A stretch of 39,860 nt of DNA, taken from the NCBI GenBank assembly GCA_035371905.1, contig DAORXQ010000005.1, positions 1 to 39,860 of the forward strand. Reading direction: 5' to 3'. The position numbers and the translations under genes are program-made. This DNA is from a bacterium. GTDB lineage: Bacteria > Ratteibacteria > UBA8468 > B48-G9 > JAFGKM01. Below are positions 8,513 to 15,707 of the stretch, piece by piece. How positions within the stretch are numbered: position 1 is the stretch's first letter; every line of letters begins with the position of its first letter. The notes under the pieces were generated by a model, which searched no databases, was not told the origin of the DNA, and saw nothing but the letters and a program-made list of their open reading frames with translations.

Positions 8513-9610
8513 ATGACAAAAAGAGAATTGAATATAAAAATTTTTGAAGGGAAAGCAAATAAAGTTTTATGGCAACCCAGACTTGAAACCTGGATATATT
8601 ATCACAGAAAAAATAATTCTTTGCCTGATAGTTTTAAAGACCTTTCTGACTTTCAAATTTATGACCAACTTGGTTGTTCTGTCAGATATGGTGCTTCAAG
8701 TGGTCTTTTTGAATATAATGAGGAACCTGTTGAATTTTTTGAAAGAATTTTAGATGAAAACCATACAGAAAGTGTAGTAAGAACAAAATGGGGTGATTTA
8801 AGGACTGTTTATCAGATTGTCAGAGAAAATGAAAATAAAAGAATAGTAAAATTTCCTTGTGAAAATATTAAAGAACTGAAGATTTTAACACATTTAATAA
8901 GAAATAAAAGATATATTTTTGTTAAAGAAATTTTTGATGAAAGAGATAAAAGAATGGGAAACAGGGGAGCACCTACAATTTTTCTTTCAAGTTCTGGTTT
9001 TACTGATTTAATTAAATTTTATGCAGGACTTTTGAATACATATTATCTCCTTAAAGATTATCCACAAGAAGTAGAGGAATACCTATCCGCATGCGATGAA
9101 AGAGACGAAAGGATGATAAAAGAAGTTTTAAAATCTGATTGTAGAATTTTTAATCTTGGAGACCACGCAACAAATGAATTTACACCCCCTCCAATTTTAG
9201 AAAAATATCTCTTACCAAGATGGCAGAAAATAGGAAAAATTATGAAGAAAAATAATAGATTTGTTCATAGCCACTGGGATGGTAACTCAAAATTAATATT
9301 AAAGTATATAAAAATTTCAGAACTATCTGGAATAGAAGCATTAACTCCTTTCCCTCAATGTGATATGACACTTGATGAAATAAAAGAGGCGGTTGGAAAT
9401 GATTTTGTTGTTCTGGATTTAATTCCAGCAATTTTCTTTCTTCCCCAGTATTCAACTGATTTTGTTGTTGACTTTACAAAAAGAGTAATAGATATGTTTT
9501 TCCCGAAATTGATACTCGGAGTGTCAGACGAATTACCCCCTTTTGGAGAAATAAAAAAAATAGAAAAAATTTCTGAATATATTTATAAAGAATTTGGAAG
9601 TATAAAATGA
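8513..9610 (+). CDS. Uroporphyrinogen decarboxylase-like protein (possible corrinoid methyltransferase)
   Basis: This 365-residue protein resembles the URO-D superfamily (PF01208), which includes HemE and the MtaA/CmuA-type methyltransferases that move methyl groups to or from corrinoid proteins. The C-terminal half shows the family layout: VHSHWDGNSK, then SGIEALTPFPQCDMTLDEIKEAVG (shown here in part as GIEALTPFPQCDMTLDE), then LILGVSDELPPFGEIKKI. The N-terminal half is divergent. No other haem-synthesis gene is nearby, so a HemE role is unlikely. The next gene overlaps it by four bases (ATGA), giving a two-gene unit, the only plus-strand one in the window. It begins directly after a promoter with no ribosome-binding site. 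A corrinoid link would fit the reductase-like genes further right, but that is inference. Confidence 0.72.
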   Translation: MTKRELNIKIFEGKANKVLWQPRLETWIYYHRKNNSLPDSFKDLSDFQIYDQLGCSVRYGASSGLFEYNEEPVEFFERILDENHTESVVRTKWGDLRTVYQIVRENENKRIVKFPCENIKELKILTHLIRNKRYIFVKEIFDERDKRMGNRGAPTIFLSSSGFTDLIKFYAGLLNTYYLLKDYPQEVEEYLSACDERDERMIKEVLKSDCRIFNLGDHATNEFTPPPILEKYLLPRWQKIGKIMKKNNRFVHSHWDGNSKLILKYIKISELSGIEALTPFPQCDMTLDEIKEAVGNDFVVLDLIPAIFFLPQYSTDFVVDFTKRVIDMFFPKLILGVSDELPPFGEIKKIEKISEYIYKEFGSIK

Positions 9611-10485
9611 TAAAAATTGCTCTTTTAGGTTATTCAGGAAGCGGGAAGACATATATATTTAAAGAACTGACAGGCAAAGAAAGCGAGATTTTTGACCCGT
9701 TTAAACCGAATATTGGGATTGGTATTTACAAAGATGAGCGACTTGAAAAGATAAAAGAAATTGTAAAGCCAAAAAAAGTTGTCTATCCTGAATTTGAGAT
9801 ATATGATTTTAAAGGTTTTCCAGAAGGAGAAGGATTTCCTTCTAATTATTTTAAAAACTTTTTTGAAGCAGATATTATTCTTTTAATTGTAAAAAATTTC
9901 GCAGAGGAAGCAAATCCAGAGGAAGAAATGGAATCACTGGTTATGGAACTTATTTATCATGATATAGAAAGGGTTGAAAGTATAATAGAAGGTAGGAAAA
10001 AAGAAAAAACTAATACTGAAATCTGGGAAAAATGTCTTGATTTTTTAAAATCGGAAAAATTTTTGAAGGATATGGAAATAGATAAAAAACAATTACTTGG
10101 AGCAGAACTTATAACATTGAAAGAGTTTTTAATTTTATCAAATGGTAATAGAAAAGAAATAAAAACAGACCTTCCAGTTATTTATGAAATAAAGGATATC
10201 TATAAGAAAGTAATAGAAAAACTTGGAATGATAACTTTTTATACAATAAAAGGAGATATTGCACAGGCATGGATTATTCCAGAGAACTTAAATGCAAAAC
10301 AGGCAGGAGGGAAGATTCATAAAGATATTGAGAAAGGTTTTGTAAAGGCAGTATCTTTAAGTTTTAATGAGTTTGTTGAAATAACTGACTGGCATAAGGC
10401 AAAAAATATGGGGATTTTAAAACTTCTTGGACCAAATTCACATATAGAAGACGGAGACATAATAGAATTTTACTTTACCAAATGA
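9607..10485 (+). CDS. YchF/Obg-like P-loop NTPase with TGS domain, divergent
   Basis: YchF (OLA1) proteins are ribosome-associated P-loop ATPases. The P-loop here is GYSGSGKT (residues 8-15), unlike the usual NVGKS form. DFKGF (about 67-71) stands for the DxxG switch. A middle helical hairpin (MELIYHDIERVESIIEGRKKEK, about 113-134, partly coiled coil) and LLGAELITLKEFLILSNGN (about 163-181) match YchF. The C-terminal TGS-like domain is clear: GMITFYTIKGDIAQAWIIP, AKQAGGKIHKDIEKGF and DGDIIEFYF. At 292 residues it is about 70 shorter than typical YchF. It overlaps the URO-D-like gene by four bases. Its stop lies 12 bases from the convergent M42 gene, with no terminator hairpin seen. It may be a second, specialised paralogue of YchF. 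Confidence 0.78.
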   Translation: MIKIALLGYSGSGKTYIFKELTGKESEIFDPFKPNIGIGIYKDERLEKIKEIVKPKKVVYPEFEIYDFKGFPEGEGFPSNYFKNFFEADIILLIVKNFAEEANPEEEMESLVMELIYHDIERVESIIEGRKKEKTNTEIWEKCLDFLKSEKFLKDMEIDKKQLLGAELITLKEFLILSNGNRKEIKTDLPVIYEIKDIYKKVIEKLGMITFYTIKGDIAQAWIIPENLNAKQAGGKIHKDIEKGFVKAVSLSFNEFVEITDWHKAKNMGILKLLGPNSHIEDGDIIEFYFTK

Positions 10486-10497
10486 AAAATTTAGTTT

Positions 10498-11520
10498 TTA
10501 AAACATATTTTTTATAGAAAGAGTTAAAAGTTTTATTGCATTTTTGACATCATCTTGGGAAACTATTTCTCCAGAAGTATGCATATATCTAAGGGGAATT
10601 CTCAATAAAGCAGTGGCAATGCCTCCCTGTATTATCTGAATTACACTCGCATCTGTTGGTGTTGGACCGGCAGCAGCATCTATCTGATATGGAATTTTTT
10701 CCTTTTTTGCTGTTTCAATAAGAAACTCTCCAAGAGTAGGGGTTATATTTGGACCTATCTGTAATACAGGCCCTTTGCCCAATCTTATATCACCCATAAT
10801 TCTTTTTTCTGTATCAGGATAATCAGAACATTCCATTACTTCAACAACTATAGCAATATCTGGTTTTATCTTAAAAGAAGCCATCCATGCTCCTCTTGAA
10901 CCGATTTCTTCCTGAACAGTTGAAACTCCATATACTGAAGATTTTATTTTTTCCTTACTCAATAATCTCATTGTCTCTGCGATAACAAAAACTCCTATTT
11001 TATCATCAAATCCTTTTGCCATTATGTTTTTCCCTTCAAGCAATTCTGTAAAAGAAGAAGAAAAGGCGATTGGATCGCCTATGCTGACAAATTTTTCTGC
11101 TTCTTCTTTATTTTTTGCACCTATGTCTATCCAGAAACTGTTTATTTTTAAATCTTCTGCTTTATCTATCTTTTTTTTGCAAATTACACCTTTAACACAT
11201 CTTTTTTTATTCAAAATTATGACTTTCTGTCCGTGAAGTGAGTGTATATAAGGCGCTCCTATTGTTTGAAAAAAAATGAAACCTTCTTCTGATATATATT
11301 TAACCTGAAAACCAACCTCGTCGCAGTGAGCACCCAGCATAATTTTGGGAATTCCGGAAGGATTTTTAATGGCGATTAAATTTCCATGGATATCAATTTC
11401 TATTCTGTCTATAAAATTTTTCAGATAATCTTTAACAAGATTCTGAACAATTCTTTCAAAACCAGAGGGACTTGGAGTTTCAACAAGTCTTTTTAAAAAT
11501 TCCTTTGCTTTACTTTCCAT
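10498..11520 (-). CDS. M42 family metallo-aminopeptidase
   Basis: M42 enzymes are dinuclear-metal aminopeptidases that form large tetrahedral complexes and trim peptides; some members were once called endoglucanases. Metal and catalytic residues are visible: H65 in GAHCDEVGF, the Asp of AKGFDDKIG (about 168-176), the Glu pair in VQEEIGSRGA (204-205), a carboxylate in VVEVMECSDYP and H314 in RYMHTSGE. The length of 340 is standard. Its ATG follows the stop codon of the three-module reductase gene with no gap, so it ends the long operon. No signal peptide is present, so it is cytoplasmic. It may recycle peptides rather than belong to the pathway. Confidence 0.92.
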   Translation of the reverse strand: MESKAKEFLKRLVETPSPSGFERIVQNLVKDYLKNFIDRIEIDIHGNLIAIKNPSGIPKIMLGAHCDEVGFQVKYISEEGFIFFQTIGAPYIHSLHGQKVIILNKKRCVKGVICKKKIDKAEDLKINSFWIDIGAKNKEEAEKFVSIGDPIAFSSSFTELLEGKNIMAKGFDDKIGVFVIAETMRLLSKEKIKSSVYGVSTVQEEIGSRGAWMASFKIKPDIAIVVEVMECSDYPDTEKRIMGDIRLGKGPVLQIGPNITPTLGEFLIETAKKEKIPYQIDAAAGPTPTDASVIQIIQGGIATALLRIPLRYMHTSGEIVSQDDVKNAIKLLTLSIKNMF

Positions 11521-13833
11521 TTATTTTTTCCTGCCATTACATATTTTAAAACAATTTTCTACAATTGTGCAATAACCTGGTTCTTGAATTCTATCTGACT
11601 TTTTTAATGCTTCACATACAAATTCAGGAGTTATTTTTTCGGGTAGTTTAAAATTATTTTTAGAACCAATATATTTTGGCCCCTCGTCAGCAATAAGAGC
11701 ATATCTCTTGGCACAATCACATCTAAGAATATTTAATTTTCCCCATTCAAATACTTTTCCATCAATTTTTATAAAGTTTTTATCTTTTTCTGAAATTGCA
11801 GATACAGGACAGGCATTTACACACTCATAACATTTTTTACAAAGAGAAGGTCCTTTATAGACAGAGTCAGGGATTAATTCAGCATCAGTAATAATGCAGG
11901 CAAATCTTTGTCTTGGTCCAAATTGAGGAGTTAAAACAATTCCATTCCATCCAATTTCTCCAAGACCAGAAGCAATTGCTGCAAATCGTGATGAATATAA
12001 ATCAGGTATTTCACCATATATTTTTGAAGAAATGTCAAATATATCAATAACTGGTATGCACTGATATCCAAAGGAAGAAAGTTCTCTTGTAATTTTTTTC
12101 AGTATTGTAAAAATTTGATTTATTGATTCCATATGAGTTGTATACATATAGTGGCCTGCTTTATATCCCGGAGGAGAACCAGCGAGTTCAATACTTTTTT
12201 CTATGAGATGTAAACCAATAACAATAATAGACCTTGCAGATTTCAAATAATCAGAAGGTTTTCTGGGGATAAGTTTAACTTCCTTTACAACTGGATTAAA
12301 AGGGGCATGCATGAGATCTTTTATTATTTTTCCATCGCATACCCAACCTTTATTCTCCACGATAAAATATTTTTCATTTTCATATATATTCTTTAATTGT
12401 TCTGCTATTTCATCAAGTTTTTCCACGCATGTTATACCGACAAGGTCAGCACCATTTTTTAGAGAAAAAGTTTTAATATATTCAGTAAGGGAAGAGGTGG
12501 AAAGTGTTTTCTTTTTTTCTCTCTTTTTTGTTGACTTGAAAGAATTTTTGTTAAAAGGTGCTTGGGTAATTATGGTTCTTAAGATTTTATTTTTTTCAGA
12601 AAAAGTAATCCCTTTACTATAATAAGTAAGATTACAAATTTTCATACATTTTTCATCATCAATTCCACTTTTTATCAAAGAAGAAAATCCATATTTTTCC
12701 TGTATATGTTTTGCAATTAGAAGTTCGGCAACTTCTGCAGTAAACCATGTGTTTAAAGAACAATTTTCAGGATATGAAAAACCCAAAATCAGAGCACTTT
12801 TTGCATCCGGAAGAAATTGGTTTAAATTTATACCACTTTCTTTAAATTCTTCAATTGAAGCCGCTCCTATTATATCCACATCCAGTTTTAAAGCAAGTTT
12901 CTTAATTTCTTTTATAAGTTTTTTAACATTTTCTTCAGAAAAATCGGGTTCTTTATCTCTTTTTCTCCTTGGAGATTTGCAGTAATTCCTGTCAAAATAT
13001 CTTCTCTTAGGAGGAACACAGTATTTAAGACACATTCCCATTTTCCATCCATAAAATACTTCTGGTTTTTCTTTAATCCCCCTGTCAATTGTTTCAAGAA
13101 TAAAATTTTCGTCTATCTTTTCGGGTTTAGGTATAAAAACATCAAGTTGAAAATTCTCTCCAATTGCGCATCGCCATAAATTTCTGTAAGGGAAAGAAAA
13201 TTTTTTGTCTTCAATTTCTATTGTCGCAATTCTTATAACTTCTTTATCAAATGACTCGGTAGGACAGTTTTTAGCACAGAGAAGGCATTTATCACATAAT
13301 GGTTCTCCGTTATATAGAGGGTCTGGTTCAAGTTCTGCTTCTGTAATAATGGATATAAATCTCTGTCTTGGTCCAAATTGGGGAGTTAAACATAGATTGT
13401 TCCACCCAATTTCTCCAAGGCCTGCACATACAGCTGCATAATAATGACACATATCTGCCATCCATCCTCTTTCTGCTCCTTCCTGTGGTCTGTAATTCCA
13501 GAGCATTGTATGAATAATAGGTATTGTAGAGAATCCCATATCTTGCAGAAATTTTGCAATTTTAAAACCAAGGGATTGTAGAAAAACAGAAGCATTCATT
13601 TCTGAATATCCTGGACCTGGGAAACGAGGGTCTTTTTCTGCTGCAAGTTCTGTATTTGCATCAAGAAAGTGTACACCTGCAACTATAACAGATTTTGATT
13701 CTGGCATAATACCTTTTGGGCTGTGCTTAATTGGTGCCTTTTCCCATCTGCTAACAGGAGCAATTCCAACGAGATCTGCTCCGTTATCCAAAACAAATTT
13801 TTTAACTTTTCGTGTTAACTGGTATTTTGTCAT
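11521..13833 (-). CDS. Three-module reductive-dehalogenase/QueG-like iron-sulfur protein
   Basis: This protein of about 770 residues fuses three related modules. Numbering below is from a possible TTG at 13845. Module 1 (about 10-295) has NGADLVGIAP, AGLGEIGW, FGPRQRF and a ferredoxin motif CDKCLLCAKNCP (184-195), then more Cys (226, 272, 276, 289). Module 2 (about 305-440) keeps DVDIIGAAS and PDAKSALILGF but has lost GLGEIG, FGPRQR and the Cys motif. Module 3 (about 450-774) is complete: NGADLVGITC, SGLGEIGW, FGPRQRF, CKKCYECVNACP and a C-terminal CTIVENCFKIC. GLGE(I/L)G plus FGPR is typical of corrinoid reductive dehalogenases and their soluble relatives; QueG is a more distant cousin. No Tat signal is seen. 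The ATG chosen overlaps the preceding stop as ATGA; the TTG four codons upstream is less likely. The substrate is unknown. Confidence 0.82.
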   Translation of the reverse strand: MTKYQLTRKVKKFVLDNGADLVGIAPVSRWEKAPIKHSPKGIMPESKSVIVAGVHFLDANTELAAEKDPRFPGPGYSEMNASVFLQSLGFKIAKFLQDMGFSTIPIIHTMLWNYRPQEGAERGWMADMCHYYAAVCAGLGEIGWNNLCLTPQFGPRQRFISIITEAELEPDPLYNGEPLCDKCLLCAKNCPTESFDKEVIRIATIEIEDKKFSFPYRNLWRCAIGENFQLDVFIPKPEKIDENFILETIDRGIKEKPEVFYGWKMGMCLKYCVPPKRRYFDRNYCKSPRRKRDKEPDFSEENVKKLIKEIKKLALKLDVDIIGAASIEEFKESGINLNQFLPDAKSALILGFSYPENCSLNTWFTAEVAELLIAKHIQEKYGFSSLIKSGIDDEKCMKICNLTYYSKGITFSEKNKILRTIITQAPFNKNSFKSTKKREKKKTLSTSSLTEYIKTFSLKNGADLVGITCVEKLDEIAEQLKNIYENEKYFIVENKGWVCDGKIIKDLMHAPFNPVVKEVKLIPRKPSDYLKSARSIIVIGLHLIEKSIELAGSPPGYKAGHYMYTTHMESINQIFTILKKITRELSSFGYQCIPVIDIFDISSKIYGEIPDLYSSRFAAIASGLGEIGWNGIVLTPQFGPRQRFACIITDAELIPDSVYKGPSLCKKCYECVNACPVSAISEKDKNFIKIDGKVFEWGKLNILRCDCAKRYALIADEGPKYIGSKNNFKLPEKITPEFVCEALKKSDRIQEPGYCTIVENCFKICNGRKK

Positions 13834-15707
13834 TTTTTTATCCAATAAGTTTTATTCTTAAAATCAACAGTTATACTTGTACCATCAGAAAATTCTGTTT
13901 GCTGAATATTTCCGTTAGAATCAAGAATTTTAAAATTGACCATTTCTTCAAAACATATTTTTTCAGAAAGTTCTACCATTGGTATAAGGTTTCTCACAAA
14001 TTTTATATCTTCTTTGCCATAAGGAGCAGAATTACATTCAAGAGATTTTGTACGAATAGAAGGAATTCCTCCCCATAAAATACCCCATAAGAATGAATCA
14101 GTGTCTTTTTCACCGGATATCCAAGCTGGGATTACTATACAGTCATGCCAGACAAGAGAATAAAGAGGAACAGGGATTCCAAGGGGTCCTTTTAATTTTT
14201 CTCTAAGGTCAAATGGACATATTCCAGGCTGAACAGTATGGCAGAAGTCAAGTACAGGTATTGACCAGTCTGCTCCACCTTCAGAGGAAGTTACCCATCC
14301 AAAATTTTGACATAATGCAAATATTTCAGACCAGTATTTTATAGTATCTTTGCGGGAAGAAAGATGTTTTTGGTCATAACATTCTCTTAAATGACTATAT
14401 GTAAAACAATCAAGATATGTTCCTGATGGATTAATCTTTTTTTTCACCTCCATTAGATTTCTTTTTGCAAATTTCATTGTTTTTTTAGGACATAGCCATC
14501 TCTGTCTTCCTCCAAGCCATTCGTTATTCTCGGGTCTTACCCCGCTTAAATCAAGAACTGTATATTCAGGACCAAAGGCACTACTATCTGCATAAACATC
14601 AACATAATTATCATGTAATAAAAATATATGACCCATTGATTGTATTTCATCTGCCATTTTTTTTAGTCCGTTCCATCCACCAAGTTTTGGGTCAGGAGGT
14701 AAAATATCAGGATGACAACAATCATATCCTTTTATTCCCCATCCATCAATATGAACAACTGCTTTTTTAATTGGAACATCTTTTGCAAGCATTTTGAATC
14801 TTTTTAATCCTTCTGCAAAAGTCATTCTTCTCCATACATCTTTTTTTCTGAAATTGCCAAACCAGGACTCATGCCATATACTAACAATAATTGAACCCTT
14901 AAGTTTTTCTACATTTTTTCTTTCTTTTGCTTTTTCTTTTAAAATCCCCTTAATTCCTCTTTTTTCTGCAAATTTTCTGTAAGTTTTTGCAAGTAAAACA
15001 ACATCACATTTTTTAAAAAATTTATAATTTATTTTTCTCGGATATGAAAAATTTCCAAGAGATGCCTGCCAGTATGGATGAGCAGTGTGACCATAACCAT
15101 TTTCAGTTATTAATCTTATCCCCATATCCTCAGGGGTTTCTGGTAAAGCAATAAGTCCAGTTCCTTTTTCTGTTATCTGTCCCCACCAAGGCATCACAAA
15201 ACTCATTCCTGCATAAACAGGAAACGTATGGTCTAATTCGCAAGGGAATTTTTTATCAAGAAGACATCCATGCCCATAAGGAAGAACAAGGAATCCGTTT
15301 ACTTTTTCAGGAAATAAAAAACCTCTCGGATAGTAACTGTCTATTAAGGAAACTTCACCTCTTCCATTTTTTGTCCCAACTATGATTGAGAGGGTATCTT
15401 CCATAAGTTTAAAAATTAAAAAAACAGCAAAGTCAATTGGTCCCCATATATTTGCTCTATAAGGAAACCTTGTTAACCATACCTCAATAAAATTGGTATT
15501 TTCTTTCCATTCAACACTTCCTGCAGAACTGAAAGGAAGACCTATCCACGGACCTGAATGACCTTTTATCCCTATATCTCCAGGACCATTTTTTTGCATT
15601 AGCCATTTTATACCTGTTCTTAAATCAAAAACAGATAAATAGAAATCCTTTTTATCTATTTCAATTTTAAGAATATCATTTTTTAAAACAATTTTTTCCT
15701 CTTTCAT
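13830..15707 (-). CDS. Predicted cytoplasmic glycoside hydrolase, DUF5696/GH101-like
   Basis: This 625-residue protein has no signal peptide. The N-terminal third looks like a beta-sandwich (KIEIDKKDFYLSVFDLRTGIKW onward, cited in part as DLRTGIKWLMQ). A TIM-barrel-like part follows, with strands ending VHIDGWGIKGYD, IFLLHDNYVD, SGTYLDCFTY and VTSSEGGADWSIP, then a C-terminal beta region. An Asp in TYLDCFTY and a Glu in SSEGGADW lie at the ends of successive strands, as expected for a retaining nucleophile and acid/base pair in GH101/GH129-like enzymes. The family name is tentative. The gene overlaps its upstream neighbour (stop in ATGA at 15704-15707) and its downstream neighbour. It probably processes sugar chains made small by the two secreted proteins upstream. 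Confidence 0.6.
   Translation of the reverse strand: MKEEKIVLKNDILKIEIDKKDFYLSVFDLRTGIKWLMQKNGPGDIGIKGHSGPWIGLPFSSAGSVEWKENTNFIEVWLTRFPYRANIWGPIDFAVFLIFKLMEDTLSIIVGTKNGRGEVSLIDSYYPRGFLFPEKVNGFLVLPYGHGCLLDKKFPCELDHTFPVYAGMSFVMPWWGQITEKGTGLIALPETPEDMGIRLITENGYGHTAHPYWQASLGNFSYPRKINYKFFKKCDVVLLAKTYRKFAEKRGIKGILKEKAKERKNVEKLKGSIIVSIWHESWFGNFRKKDVWRRMTFAEGLKRFKMLAKDVPIKKAVVHIDGWGIKGYDCCHPDILPPDPKLGGWNGLKKMADEIQSMGHIFLLHDNYVDVYADSSAFGPEYTVLDLSGVRPENNEWLGGRQRWLCPKKTMKFAKRNLMEVKKKINPSGTYLDCFTYSHLRECYDQKHLSSRKDTIKYWSEIFALCQNFGWVTSSEGGADWSIPVLDFCHTVQPGICPFDLREKLKGPLGIPVPLYSLVWHDCIVIPAWISGEKDTDSFLWGILWGGIPSIRTKSLECNSAPYGKEDIKFVRNLIPMVELSEKICFEEMVNFKILDSNGNIQQTEFSDGTSITVDFKNKTYWIKK

Noticed and set aside
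8513..9610. HemE (haem biosynthesis) for the URO-D-like protein
   Set aside because: The N-terminal half is divergent and no other tetrapyrrole gene is near; the superfamily contains many methyltransferases.
11521..13833. Calling the reductase-like proteins QueG (epoxyqueuosine reductase)
   Set aside because: A genome needs one QueG, not eight modules. GLGEIG and FGPRQR fit the dehalogenase-like side better than the QueG motif GLGWIGKN; only copy E has a QueG-like version.
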